The notes beneath the pieces are model-generated. The model ran no database searches and was not told the origin of the DNA. It saw only the letters and a list, made by a program, of their open reading frames with translations. Below, piece by piece: positions 1 to 12,692 of a stretch of DNA of 64,000 nucleotides. Made by a program: the position numbers and the translations under genes. Location: positions 1,428,660 through 1,492,659 of the forward strand of contig JABACO010000013.1 in the NCBI GenBank assembly GCA_013339895.1, written 5' to 3'. Positions within the stretch are counted from its first letter, which is position 1. Each line of letters begins with the position of its first letter. Source of the stretch: Ephydatia muelleri (Eukaryota; Porifera; Demospongiae; Spongillida; Spongillidae).

Positions 1-356
1 AATGGAGTGAGAGTGATCAGTGTAGAGGTGAGGGTGATCAATGGAGTGAGAGTGATCAGTGTAGAGGTGAGGGTGATCAATGGAGTGAGGGTGATCAGTG
101 TAGAGGTGAGGGTGATCAATGGAGTGAGGGTGATCAGTGTAGAGGTGAGGGTGATCAATGGAGTGATCAGTGTAGAGGTGAGGGTGATCAATGGAGGGAG
201 GGTGATCAGTGTAGAGGTGAGGGTGATCAATGGAGGGAGGGTGATCAGTGTAGAGGTGAGGGTGATCAATGGAGTGAGGGTGATCAGTATAGAGGTGAGG
301 GTGATCAATGGAGTGAGAGTTATCAGTGTAGAGGTGAGGGTGATCAATGGAGTGAG
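1..356. repeat. 39-bp minisatellite in NUP214 intron
   Basis: About nine imperfect copies of a 39-base unit built from two versions of GTGATCARTG plus GGAGTGAG and TAGAGGTGAG. It reads open as a 13-residue repeat but is intronic by position. It runs off the left edge of the window. Confidence 0.85.
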
Positions 357-504
357 ACTAGAGGGTGTGTATGGGAGTAATCGAGAGTGATCAGTGTAGA
401 AGTTTGAAGGGATGCTGGTGTGATAAAACTGTACTACGAGTTTCTACACTTTATGGTTGATCTTTCACCATGTGCTCTCCCTCCCCCTCTCCCCCCCTCT
501 CCAG

Positions 505-3500
505 ATAGAGGATTTTGTGCGGGAAGTGGCGCAGATGAGGGAGGGAATGGTTACGGCCACACGGGACCTGTCTGAGTTGGAAGACCTCAGGGTGCTCATA
601 GAGCAGACCCAGGCAGTGGAGGACATCTTCAGGAAAGCTGCGGCCGATGTGGAGGTATGGGGGTGGGGCACTAGGAGGGGCTATATTGATGTGGGGGTGG
701 GGCACTAGGAGGGGCTATGTTGATGTGGGGTGGGGCACTAGGAGGGGCTATGTTGATGTGGGGGTGGGGCACTAGGAGGGGCTATGTGGGGGTGGAACAT
801 CATAGGAGGGGCTATGTGGGGGTGGGGCACAATGGGAGGGGCTATGTGGGGGTGGGGCACAATAGGAGGAGCTATGTGGGGGTGAGCACAATAGGAGGGG
901 CTATGTTGATGTGGGGGTGGGGCACAATAGGAGGGGCTATGTGGGGGTGGGGCACAATAGGAGGGGCTATGTGGGGGTGGGGCACAATAGGAGGGGCTAT
1001 GTGGGGGTGGGGCACAATAGGAGGAGCTATGTGGGGGTGAGCACAATAGGAGGGGCTATGTTGATGTGGGGGTGGGGCACAATAGGAGGGGCTATTTGGG
1101 GGTGGGGCACAATAGGAGGGGCTATGTGGGGGTGGGGCACAATAGGAGGGGCTATGTTGAGCTGGGGGTGGGGCAGCAAACAAGGGGCTGACATATATAT
1201 ATGGAGGAGGAGCTATGTTGAGTTGGGGTGGAGCTACATATGAGGAGGGGGCGGGGCTATATGTTGATGTGGGTCCAGGGGCGGGCGGGTTTAGGTAAAC
1301 TGGAGTGGGGAAGAGGATGGTGGTGATTGGTTGTACAGAATACATCAGCCTCCTTGGTTAGGCACAGTCACAGAAGGTGTCTGCGTTGGAGGAGGAAGTG
1401 CTCAGAGGTCTGGAGCTTGGAGAAGAAGCTAGGTAAGTCACCTCCCTCCAGGCCCAGTGTATGTGAGGGGAGGAAAGGGGTGTGGTGAGAGAGGAAGGGG
1501 TGTGTGAGGGGAGGAAGGGTGTGGTGAGGGAGGAAGGGGTGTGGTGAGGGAGGAAGGGGTGTGGTGAGGGAGGAAGGGGGTGTGGTTGGAGGGAGGAAGG
1601 GGTTGAGGGAGGGTGTGGTGAGGGAGGAAGGGTGTGGTGGTGAGGGGAGGAAGGGTTGTGGTGAGGGAGGAAGGGGTGTGGTGAGAGGAGGAAGGGGTGT
1701 GGTGAGGGGAGGAAGGGGTGTGGTGAGGGGGAGGAAGGGTGTTTGGTAAGGGGAGGAAGGGGTGTGGTGAGGGAAGGAAGGGGGATTTGTCTGAAATGTT
1801 TCTCTTCACACCTATAGGGCTGAACTGAGGAAGGGAACGGACAAAACCTACTTATCCGCTTTGAAGGTGCCTGTTGAGTTCAGGTAGCTGCTAAGGGCTT
1901 CGTTTTTACACAGTACCTCTTACTCTTCTAGCTGAGGCCACTGGATGTGGTTAATGCTCGAAAGTTGCAGGACATATCAAGTCGTTTTTTGCACGTGGAA
2001 CAGTGCACAAGGTGAGCTAATTATGGTCGCTGTGTAAGACATGTAAGAAAGGTACTGCCATTCTGCAGAGGTATGTGGGGATGTGAGGATGTGCAGAATG
2101 GGATGTGAGAAGGTGTGAGGATGTGTAGCATGGGATGTGAGGGGATGTGAGGATATGTAGCATGGGATGTGAGGGTGTAAGGATATGTAGCATGGGATGT
2201 GAGGGGATGTGAGGGGATGTAGCATGGGATGTGAGGGGATGTGAAGATATGCAGAATGGGATGTGAGGAGATGTGAGGATATGTAGCATGGGATGTGAGG
2301 GTGTGAGGATATGTAGCGTAGGATGTGAGGGGATGTGAGGGGATGTAGCATGGGATGTGAGGGGATGTGAAGATATGCAGAATGGGATGTGAGGAGATGT
2401 GAGGATATGTAGCATGGGATGTGAGGGGATGTGAGGGGATGTAGCATGGGATGTGAGGGGATGTAGCATGGGATGTGAGGGGATGTGAAGATATGTAGCA
2501 TGGGATGTGAGGAGATGTAGCATGGGATGTGAGGGTGTGAGGATGTGCAGAATGGGATGTGAGGGTGTGAGGATGTGCAGAATGGGATGTGAGGGTGTGA
2601 GGATATGTAGCATGGGATGTGAGGGTGTGAGGATGTGCAGAATGGGATGACTTGCAAGCATGCGGGAGAAAAAAAACATCGTTCCACTAAGGGCATGCAC
2701 CTTCCTTTGGATTGTTTTAGCTATGCCATTACACTAGCCATGCATTTTGAAAGTTTGCAGTAACAGGAGTTTTAGGATGTACATGCACTTTAAAGTACTC
2801 TTTTGAATGCCGATTTCCTTTTCAGGGAAATAAACTCACAGCTTGACGCTGAGATGGAAAGAAAGAGAGACACCAAGAAACGAGGGGAGAGGTGAGGAGG
2901 GAGGAAGTGGGGAGGGAGGCTGTAGAATGGAGGGGAGGTGGGAGTTCTTCACGGTCATACTGATGTTCGGGTCTGTTATTGTTTGCTAGGGAACCATTGA
3001 AGACCCCCACTGTCCATGAGGTGTACACTGCTTTAAGGACCCACCACCAACTGATACGTCATCAGGTATGGAAGGGACACATGCACGCTAGTGGTCTTAA
3101 CACGTAGCATGAGCACACGCTGACCTAATGCACACACGCCCTGCGTTCGTGTAATGTGTATGTGTGCATGTCACATACAGGCAATGGTACGTACACACGA
3201 ATGCACAGATACCAGGCAGGGTGCAGTGTGGACATTTTGCTACATCACACGACACAAAAAAAAAACTGTAGATGTAAAAATAACTGGTACCCCTCACATC
3301 AAGTCACAAAATATGTTACTGCTGCTGTTCTGGGGTCTGCAGCAGGTTTAGACGTTAATTGCTTCATTTAACTTGTGTTTATTTCTTCTTCTTTTTTTTT
3401 TTCCCCCAGTATTTATGCTTAGTGCAGTCACTGTTTGTATCAGTTATAGTTATTTAAATTGAAATTAACCTTCTCCCGTCCAACTAGAGGGAAAGTGTGG

Positions 3501-6500
3501 AACAAGTGACAAGGAACATGAAGAAGCTTCGCCTCCTCCCGCAATCCTGGTCTTCGGCGAGAGCAGAGGGACCCCTGAGTCCCCCCGCCCTCTCCCCACC
3601 TCCCCCCCCAGCCCACACCCTGCGCCCGCCTTCCTCTCACAAGAGGGGGCTCTCCCTCCGAAACCTCTCCGAGTCATCAGATGAGGATGACGTCGTGCAA
3701 GTGCTGGGGCGCGCGAGACCGTCCGCCACCGCCATCACGGACATCACTACCTCGAATGAGCATCTGAGAGATTTCCTGTGTAGCATAGAGACAACCCCTG
3801 TTAGGACTGTTAGAGCTGGTGAGAAGTTTAGATGGGTACTCTGTGTGTGTGTGTGTGTGTGTGGTGTGGTGTGGTGTGTGTGGTGTGTGTGTGTGTGTGT
3901 GTGAGGGCATGAATGTGTAGCTCTGTTTCATCTTTCTCCTCCACTCTTTCTTCTGCCCTGCTTGTTACACATCTCTTCCGCTCTGTTTAAATCTCTTTCC
4001 TGCCCCTCTACTCTTCTACCTCTCCTTTCTCCCTTGTACTCCCTCCCCACACCCTGTCCTGCCCACAACCTCCTCCCCTATCTCCCTTTCCTCCCCTCCC
4101 CACCCTTTCCTCCCATACCCACACCCTTCCTTCCCCTCCCACACCCTTTCCTCCCTCCCACACCCCTTTCCTTCCCACACCCTTTCCTCCCATCCCACAC
4201 CATTTCCTTCTCCTCCCCACCCTTTCTCCCCTCCGTCCCCTCCGCACAACCTTTCCTCCCCCTCCCCACACCCATTCCTCCCAACAGGCCCATCAGTAGT
4301 GTCGTGTCAATCAACCAGGAGACAAGCGGGAAGCAGGAGGGAGAGGATGAAGAGCAGGAGGAAGAGGATGAAGAGCAGTCTTTACTGTCCACATCAACCA
4401 ATGGCTACAGTAAATCAACTGATCATGTTCCATCAAGCGGTCCAGCTTGCAACCACAGCTTGGAGATGACTGACTATTCCTTACCACCCATACTATCCAC
4501 CAGTATCCAGACCCAGACCACCCCAGCCGAAAGCCCCTCCCCATGTCCAGAGGAGGAGGAGGAGCCAGTGGCAGAGGAACAGAGGGGTTCTCCCTCTCGG
4601 GATTATGATGTCATCCTCTCTGGTGAAACTATTAGCGCGAGGAGTCCAGAAGGATACACACACCTGAAAGTCCAGGCCACCCAGTTCGGAATCATCAAGA
4701 CCCGCTTCACAGCGCTTCCCTGGTGCTTTGTCACCTGGATCACCTGCATTTGGCTCTGTGGTCTCTACTGGTGCAACTGTTTCAGCTGGCACCACGGTTG
4801 CTGTCACTTCTACATCGTCTGGTGTCACATCTGCATCGTCTGGTGTCACTTCTACACTATCTGGTGTCACTTCTACATTGTCTGGTGTCACTTCTGCATC
4901 ATCTGGTGTCACTTCTACATTATCTGGTGTCATCTGCACCGTCTGGTGTCACTTCTGCATCGTCTGGTGTCACTTCTGATCATCCGGTGTCACTTCTGCA
5001 CCATCCGGTGTCACTTCTGCACCATCTGGTGTCACTTCTGCACCATCTGGTGTCACTTCTGCACATCTGGTGTCACTTCTGCACCATCTGGTGTCACTTC
5101 TGCACCATCTGGTGTCACTTCTGCACCATCTGGTGTCACTTCTGCACCATCTGGTGTCACTTCACCATCTGTGGCCTCCCTTCCACATAGTACAGCTGCC
5201 CCACCCAGCAGCACCAAAGTGGCTACTACTCCATCCATCACTCCTTCACAGCATCCACTAAACCCACTTGGAAGTACAGGGGCAAGCATTAGGCCTGTTG
5301 CCCCTGTAACCATGGCACCTCCGCTATTAGGAGGAGGAGCTGGGAGAGGGGCCATTAGAAATCCTACCCCAGCAACCACTCCTGTGACAGGACCATCAGG
5401 ATCGTCTCTGCTTGGAGTGGGAGTAGGCTTCACTTTTAGCACTGGAGGGCTTCCATCTGGAGGACTTCGGAGGAGGAGGAGGAGGAGAAGGAGGAGGGAG
5501 ACCTGGTACCCCGGCAACCACACTTGCCTCTGGAGCACCTTCACTGACTGGAGGACCTCAGCTTGGCAGTAAACCAGCTGTGGGACTTCCTGTGACCACA
5601 ACCGATGCTCCAAAGTCAGCTCCAGTGTTTCCATCAGGTGGTAATGGAAGCAGTAGCGCCCCATTCAACTTTGGTCCTTCATCATCCTCTTCACATTCAA
5701 CTTTAACCCCCTCATCAAAACCTAGGGAACACAGCCAGCTATGGCTCCACTAATGTCTACTACATCTGGTCTGATGAGTGCTCAGCAACCACACAGCTGA
5801 CGGGAGGATAAGTTAACACCATTCAACTTTAACCCCTCATTCAAAACTCAGGGAGCACAGCCAGCTATGGCTCCTACTACCTACATCTGGTTGATGGGTG
5901 CTCAGCCAACCACCACCAGCTGACGGGAAGGAATAAGTTAACCACCATTCAACTTTAAACCCCTCATCAAACCTCAGGGAACACAGCCAGCTATGGCTCC
6001 ACTACCTACATCTGGTCTGATGGGTGCTCAGCAACCACCACCAGCTGACAGGAGAAGGATAAGTTAACACCATTCACCTTTAACCCCTCATCAAAACCTC
6101 AGGGAACACAGCCAGCTATGGCTCCACCAATGTCTACTACATCTGGTGGATGAGTGCTCAGCAACCACCACCAGCTGACGGGAAGGACAAGTCCAAGACA
6201 ATAAGACCACCTCCCTCTACCGCTAAGCAGCAGCCTCCAATCACCATGGCAACAGTCCAAGGGTTAGGGTTAGTCCCGTCCGCCTCTTCTTCACCGAGTG
6301 TGGCTGGTGGTCAGCCCACTGCACAGTCGCAGCCCATTTTAACGACATTTAGTGGCAAGTCCCTGACTTTGTTTTCACTGCCAACTGGAGTACCAGCTGG
6401 AGGAGGAGCTAATGGTTCTGCCCCATCCCAGAGTGCGGTGTTTGGGACTCAGAACAGACAGCCACTGTCAAGTCTGGTTTCCCTCTCAAATCAGCCTAAA

Positions 6501-9500
6501 CGGAATGTTCCACCGCCTCCTCCCCAGCCATCTGCCCCTTCTTCAAACACTTCCGAAGCCAACACCAGTGATGATGAAGGTTCCCAGACCACTCCTCATT
6601 CCGAGGGGAGGGATGCGGCTGAAGCAGCTGCTGAAAGTGAGGAGACACTGCTAGAGGAAGAAGTGCAGGGACCATTGGAGTCTGTTTCCAGTACTGATGG
6701 TGGCACACCTTCTGCTACAGATGGGCATAAACCAACCACAGCAGGAGGGGCTTCTGTTTCCACGACAACTGCCGCTCTGGTCACCGCTCAGAGTAGTGCC
6801 CCTCCCCAGACCACTTCTACTCCCACCATGTTACCAGTAGTGACAGCTGCCAGTGCACCTCCTGCACCCACTACAGCAGCTACTCAGATACCCAATAGGA
6901 TAGCCCCAACTACAGCAGCTGCTCAGATACTCAATACAGTAGCCCTAACTACAGCACCCAGTACTACAGGAGTCATCTTAGCAATGGGCAATCAGATACC
7001 CAGTTCAATAGCTGCTCAGGTACCCATAACAACAGCTGCCCAGGTGACAGCAGCCACTCAAGCACTCCCAACCACTGTTCCCACCATTCCAACTGCTGCG
7101 CTGTCTGCTGGTACCGGTTCTAGCCAGGCCACACACCCTGTACCACCTACCTCTGGTACAGGGCCCAGCAATGCCACACCTCCATCATCAATGTCAGGTG
7201 GTCCCCAGGCCACCACGGCTCAGTTGCAGGATGCTCTTGCTTTGCCAGGAATGGGAGGGGCTAAAGATGCAACCTCCATCAGCTCTACCTTTGGATTCAC
7301 CCCTACCACCACCACACCTGCCACCCAACCTTTCCCTGGGTTCAACTTGCAGACCACTAAACCCACAAGCGGAGGTTCTGGGCCACAACCTCTGACCTCG
7401 CAGGCAAAGGTCCTCACTAGTCCACCTCCGTTGCTCTTTGCGCCCTCCAAGGGGGCGGGGCAGTCCCAGCAGCCGACCAAATTGGGTGGCGACAATTTGG
7501 GTGAAGAATTGGATATGGAAGGAATGGGAATGGGGGATATGGACAGTGGTGATGAGACCATGGGTGAGTGAGATAGGAGTTAGAAGGGAAAGATGAGGGA
7601 GTTAGGAGGGAAAGATGAGGGAGTTAGGAGGGAAAGATGAGGGAGTTAGGAGGGAAAGATGAGGGAGTTAGGAGGGAAAGATGAGAAAGTTAGGAGGGAA
7701 AGATGAGGGAGTTAGGGGGAAAGATGAGGGAGTTAGGAAGGAAAGATGAGGAGGGAGGTAGGGAGTTTAGGTTCAGCTATCTCACAGATTTTGGACATAG
7801 TTTGGTAGAACACCCCTCTTACAATTGCCCTCATTTCAAAAGGAAGAGGGAAATGTCATGGTGGGAGGTTTGAGTATAAGATTTTGGGACCAGATTAAGT
7901 TACCTGTGCTTGAACAAGGGAGGAAGAGGGAAGGGTGTCCTTTGGCAGCTTTGTACACATGGCAATGAAAACTTGTAGGAAGGGGGGATTGGGAAGGGGG
8001 ACATATGCTGGGTCATGTGTGCCCTCAGACATACCATTCTCTGAGGATCTGTGTCTTTGTTTCTCAGGCAACCCTCAGCCACAATCCATGTCAGGAGGTG
8101 GAGGTGGTGGTGGTGGGTTCTCTTCTTTTGGCCTCGGTGGTAAACCGATTGGTGATGTGACTGCTAACCCCTTTGGAAGTACCCTTGGTGGCCCACAAGG
8201 TACATACTAATATAATGGCAACCACTAACCTTTTCAAACAGTTTGTGTTTTTTTTTTGTTTAAACTCCTCAATTCAATGCAATTGGTTTTCTAGCATCTA
8301 CTGGTCCATTGGTTGTAAGTGTCTATTAGTTTGTGTGAGTGTGTGGTAATGTATGCTATCCCTTTAGACTGGATTGGGAGGGGGAGGAGGCATTCTGAAG
8401 CCACCTACAGGTGATGTGTGTACATGTATGTTTGTGATTGGATGTAATACTTTGTTGTATTATGTGTTTATCCTTTCCATCAATATGTTGTTAACTAATA
8501 TGGATACAATATGCAGCTAAGCTTACTTGACCATCTCTTTTTTTCTTTCTTAAAAACACATTGAATGTCATGTGATGTTACTTAAAATCTTAGGCAGTTT
8601 TGCAGGTGGCTTAAGCACAGCTGGATTAGGAGGAGGTCTGTTTCAGCAGCAGCAGCAGCAGCAACCAGGAGGTTTCCAAGGGGCAGGGCTAGGTCTCCAA
8701 GGGTCCCAAGGGATGGGGTTGGGGAGTTCAAAGGGACTGTTTGGAGCACAAGGTCAGTAAAACTGAGTGGTTGCCTTTGTTCGTTGACACCACACAACAT
8801 GCTCACACACATACATATGCACATACACACATGCACACTATATGTACACACACATTTGACCTTGTAGGGCAGACCTTTGGTTCCCCACCTTCGTTTGGGG
8901 CCAAACCAACCTTTGGTAGTACTCCTTCATTTGGGGGGGCGCCTGGTGGACTGAGTCAGCCCACGGTCCCCTCCACACCCATGTTTGGTGGACAGGGGAG
9001 TGGTCAGGGTGGTGGTGGAGGTGGTTCTTTGCATCCACGTGAGTTGCCATGGCAACATATTGATGTTGGCACCTACATTTTAAATGGACTGTCTCAGTTT
9101 TGATCACAGATTGTTACAGCGTGTATGTGTGTGATTGGTAGTAGCTGTGCATTATTGTTAATCTTTAGATATATGGAACAGTATGCCACAGGTGGATTGT
9201 ACATATTTATCAGTGGTGTTGCCATGGCTATACCTCTTACAGGGCTTCTGGTATGTCATCGTTTGGGTCTTTGGCTCAGCAGCAAGGGATGGGATTTGGA
9301 GGAGGACAACAGTCAACAGGGTAAGTAGGGGTGGCTTGTTCCAACACAAGAGCATTTTCACATATTCTGCTGTACACATCTCATGTTTACACATTTGTGC
9401 AATATGGTTTATCATAAGCAATCGTTGTGCATATTGCAAACTGATTGTGGCACTATACTGACATTACGTGCTTGCTGCAATCATAGCAATGTTATTCTGC

Positions 9501-10071
9501 GGTACGCTACTCATGAAGCAGTTTTGTGCAATGTTGTTTATCATAAGCAATCGTGTATATAGCAATCTGATTGTTGCACTACACTGATAACCATGTGGGA
9601 ATAATCTGGCATATTGTCAGTCAACTAGTACTGGACTGCTGATAATGGGCCAAAATTAGTCCAGCATGTCTTTGGCATTGCCAGTGGAATGAAAGAGACA
9701 CTCAGGAATGTATTGCATACGAAAAATATGATTGATGGTTTGACTGACAATATGGCAACCAATTACATTGATGACATCAAGAATTGGTCAATTGCCTGTG
9801 CATGTTTTTGTCAGCACCACAAATGATGTAAAGGGCACCCTTGAGAATATTGGTGAGATCTTCATATATTGGCTTTGTTACATGCATGTCTTTAATCCAT
9901 ATTCATGGGGGGAGGAGGGGGTGTAGAATGGGTGGGGTGATCCTTCCTAAAGGTGTAGTGTTTTGAGAACATGCAATGTGAAGAGGGTACACCTATGAAT
10001 CCACTTGAAATCTGCCCCCCTGCAGGACCCCAAACCAACAGTCCCCTCAATTCTCACAGAGGAGGATGTGA
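505..10071 (+). CDS. NUP214: Nucleoporin NUP214 (CAN), 3' two thirds; N-terminus lies before the window
   Basis: FG nucleoporin of the cytoplasmic face of the nuclear pore, where with NUP88 it docks export receptors and the mRNA-export helicase DDX19. Exons seen: 505-654, 1374-1432, 1818-1866, 1932-2011, 2826-2891, 2990-3065, 3488-3818, about 4288-7563, 8068-8199, 8594-8752, 8868-9038, 9243-9320 and 10026-10071 (stop). The first six join in phase and encode the central coiled coil (EDFVREVAQMREGM, ADVEKVSALEEEVLRGLEL, LRPLDVVNARKLQDISSRF). The long exon is Ser/Thr/Pro rich with scattered FG. Later exons carry dense FG (QTFGSPPSFGAKPTFGS, TPMFGGQ, MSSFGSLAQQQGMGFGGG) and a short basic tail ending SPQFSQRRM, recalling the vertebrate C-terminus. 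The seven-bladed propeller is upstream of base 1. Junctions 3818/4288 and 9038/9243 do not match in phase, and the long exon has frame breaks at its tandem repeats (4700-6180), so the translation is not continuous as read. Confidence 0.85.
655..1165. repeat. 30-bp G-rich minisatellite in NUP214 intron
   Basis: Tandem GGGGCTATGTGGGGGTGGGG plus CACAATAGGA units, about 16 copies, with variants carrying GTTGATGTG. It sits immediately behind the donor at 655, so this intron is almost entirely repeat. Runs of G3-G5 could form quadruplexes in RNA or DNA. Confidence 0.85.
1455..1790. repeat. GA-rich minisatellite (about 20 bp) in NUP214 intron
   Basis: Irregular tandem copies of GTGGTGAGGGAGGAAGGGGT fill the intron between exons 1374-1432 and 1818-1866. 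Confidence 0.8.
2070..2650. repeat. Compound minisatellite in NUP214 intron
   Basis: Higher-order tandem repeat of GGGATGTGAGG and GATATGTAGCAT or GATGTGCAGAAT blocks in the intron 2012-2825. The long minus-strand frames across it are by-products of its periodicity. Confidence 0.85.
4800..5170 (+). repeat. 21-bp coding repeat in NUP214 (SGVTSAP heptads)
   Basis: Around 17 copies of GGTGTCACTTCTGCACCATCT code for a Ser/Thr/Pro heptad (GVTSAPS) inside the low-complexity part of NUP214. The in-frame reading jumps between frames twice (about 4690-4720 and 4945-5070), each time by an indel within or beside the repeat. This explains the spurious HFCTIWC-type reading in the other frame. Confidence 0.75.
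5685..6190 (+). repeat. About 125-bp coding tandem repeat, four copies, with frame breaks
   Basis: Four head-to-tail copies start near 5691, 5820, 5947 and 6070. The encoded unit reads PFNFNPSSKPQGTQPAMAP followed by a Ser/Thr/Met stretch and SAQQPPPADGK. The copies differ mainly by one- or two-base indels (for example CCCC versus CCC and AAAA versus AAA), so only the last copy stays open into the following FG region. The clustering of indels with few substitutions points to consensus errors or replication slippage more than ageing. Confidence 0.75.
7575..7757. repeat. 22-bp minisatellite after NUP214 long exon
   Basis: About eight copies of AGGAGGGAAAGATGAGGGAG plus TT directly follow the donor at 7564. 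Confidence 0.85.
9400..9600. repeat. Two-copy direct repeat (about 130-bp spacing) in last NUP214 intron
   Basis: The segment with GTTTATCATAAGCAATCGT and CTGATTGTKGCACTAYACTG occurs at about 9408-9461 and again at about 9538-9590. No coding potential is seen in the rest of intron 9321-10025. Confidence 0.6.
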
Positions 10072-12630
10072 AACTGAGCTAACTTTCTTTTGTGTGCCAT
10101 ATAATTATTGTCCTCTTTGTTGGTTGTAGCATTGCATTGCTATGATTTTGTCGGTGTGACTTGTCTTGTTTGACAAATACTGTGTTCATGTGATGCTATT
10201 TATAAGTGCATGTTAGATTTGTATGTGCACACAGGAGGTTTGCAAAACTGTACGAATATTATATTGCTAAATAACTGCTATCTGCATACCCAAGAGTAAG
10301 AAGAAAAGTATAGCAAGAACCCTTATAAGATTGTAAGAAAAGACAAACCTTCAACAATCTTATTTAGTACCTTATTGGTCTTAATTTCTTGCTAAGAATT
10401 TTACATAGGTCTTAATAAGATGTTGCAAAAGATTTAAAAGAGGGAACTGACTTTTTTCTCTCATTTGTCAGAACAACCTACAGATGCTATACTTATGTGC
10501 TGAGTTTTAGCTTTTATCTAGTTTTGTTTGTAAAGATTTAAATGCTAGAAGAATTCTGTCACTGCACATCATTACACGTCATTTTTAGCTTTTGAAAGGT
10601 ATGGAATTAGTTAGTTTTTTTAGTTTTGGCTAAGCATAAAGTATTATTGTCATTTATGACTAAAACTTGAAGGTTTTCAAACAATATCTTGTTTCCTCCA
10701 GAAGTAAAACCTATCTTGAATTATAGGTGCAATATGGTTGAAACAAATCCAATTCAGTGTGATGTAGGCCTAATTCGTTTTTTGCAATGTGTTCTCAAGT
10801 GCACAATCTGTACGTTGACTGAGTGGGATGAGCAATATGTGGATGCATTAAAAACATATGACAGCAGACTCCGATGCTGAGGTTTTGTATTGAGAAAAAC
10901 AATGAACACACTTACAACCTTGGGATGTCTTCAAACAGCATCTAGCCTCTAGATTTCAAAAATGAGGGATCAAAACAAATGATCTTTTTACTCATCTGTG
11001 AGCAGTATTGCGTATTTGTGATGAACGAGATATACATAAATACCTTTATTCAACTGGTCTGCAGTTGATTCATGGGATGCTGAAATCATCTTGTAGAGAA
11101 AATGCAGTATGATGGTCGAGTACAAACATTGTCTGATTATCATAGCTTACATGCATGTAGTTCTGTGTAACTGTGAATCGAAATGAGTATTGGTTCCACG
11201 CAATGACAGAAACTTACCTTGATTTTAATTCGGGCCATACAGTATAATCCCCGAGGAAAAAAATCTTTGCATTCTGATTTACAAAACGTTTTCAAGCAAG
11301 CCTTCTTCACACTTAAAATGGCCGACTGAAATCGCATACAACACATCTCGGACAGGCACGGCAAATATAGTATAGATGCAGTCAAAGGGAGATATCATTC
11401 TGCTTCTTGGAGTATGAAGAGCAAATGGCGGGGGCTATACTCCGCTAAACTTGACTCGGCTCTAGCTACCCTGGATATAAAGCAACAGCTTGCATGCAGT
11501 ACAATAGTCAGAGTGCATGGATTTTAGAACATTGTTTTGGTTAACAGCTGTTTGCCACCATTTTGACCTTTCTTCAAGTGAGTTTTGTGATGCTCTAGCA
11601 GTGCGATATCGTCGGCTACTTGTGATGGCTGTGGTGACAGTTTTAGTTGTGAACTGCATTGTCCGATGTACGTGTGATTGCCTCATGCACCTTCCGTAGC
11701 AACCATCCTGTCCTCTGCTGAGGCCGAGAAGAAGAAGCTAGAAGAAATAGAGCAAGGCTGAAGCTAGCATGAACTCCACAGCCATCTTTAATCGCGATGA
11801 AATGTAACTCGGTAACCCTAATAGATACTATTCACCTTGCAGCTTCCAAGCTTAGGTTTGACGCGTTAAAGAGTTGTTCTGGCGTTGGTGACTGGCAATG
11901 AAGTATTTGCAGTTCTCCCAATGGAATATGGACGAAATTTGTGCTATGCAGCCTATGCGTGCCCCCCCCCCCCCCCCTCCCCCCTCCCCCCTCCCCCCCG
12001 GCATCTGCGACAAGGAGAACAGTTATTGTTGTGGGGCCTCTAACGGCTATAGTGGAAGACCATGCAGGGACATGTATGAACTTGCGAGTGGTATGAGAGG
12101 CACGAACCTTAAGTCATGTGCATATGGCAATAGCACTACATCTTGCAATTATTGTTTATTCACTCACACCCCAAGTTCCCCACTCCGAATGGTGCGTGCT
12201 ACTGTAGCTGCCTAGAAATTAGGCACTAGTACATCATGTTCTATTGAGTCATAAATATGCATGTTATATATTTTACATGCATGGATCATAGATATTTAAT
12301 CCGGATTGGGATTAAATATCTATGCATGGATCTTGCACTTCGAATAATTATAAACATCATTATTTTATTAAACAAATTCAACTTAAATATAATAATATAC
12401 ACAGTTACAACAAATAAAATAAATTAATAATATGCATCACTGTCCTCAAAAACAAGGTAATCTTCGCTCGCAAAGGTGCCCAGGACTGAGACAGCATTAC
12501 CTCGCTGTACGGCTACAGCAAGGCGTTGAAGTAAATATGGAAAGGACTTCACTTCCCCTGACACCTTACGAACACGACATATTAATTTCCTAAATAAATA
12601 AATAAAATTAATGCAGCCATTCATTATGTT
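10072..12630. other. Intergenic stretch without a convincing gene
   Basis: AT-rich DNA with only short unsupported frames. A C-rich run lies at 11961-11999. A hairpin at about 12284-12335 pairs ATAGATATTTAATCC with GGATTAAATATCTATG and looks like a small foldback insertion. Confidence 0.5.
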
Positions 12631-12645
12631 GTTTACACTGCGCAT
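12424..12645 (-). other. Possible terminal exon or relic with the RGNAxSxLGT motif, unrecognised
   Basis: A 73-codon minus-strand frame contains SFPYLLQRLAVAVQRGNAV followed by SVLGTF and then stops in AT-rich DNA. A related peptide ([20 protein letters not shown]) occurs at 48331-48591 on the same strand. Each probably represents a 3' exon or a dispersed element tail of one family. Function unknown. Confidence 0.3.
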
Positions 12646-12648
12646 GCG
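12639..12648. promoter_or_regulatory. NRF-1-type palindrome TGCGCATGCG
   Basis: A perfect NRF-1-like site lies 45 bases before the first ATG of the receptor at 12693. NRF-1 sites are common in TATA-less animal promoters. The promoter role is inferred from position and sequence only. Confidence 0.4.
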
Positions 12649-12692
12649 TACAAAATACCTCAGTTGCCCGCCCCTTCCTTGCTATTCGGAGG

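Noticed and set aside
1977-2700. Minus-strand ORFs of over 220 codons rich in SHPMLHILT
   Set aside because: Lie over the intronic compound minisatellite of NUP214; low-complexity artefact.
5053-5664. Minus-strand ORF of 203 codons
   Set aside because: Antisense of the NUP214 Ser/Thr repeat exon; the plus strand carries the FG and coiled-coil evidence.
8368-8410. 43-bp candidate NUP214 exon (TGLGGGGGILKPPT)
   Set aside because: Its length breaks the frame, while exons 8068-8199 and 8594-8752 join perfectly without it; kept only as a possible alternative or erroneous exon.
11462-11699. Overlapping frames on both strands near 11.5 kb
   Set aside because: No domain, no splice support, no paralog in the window.
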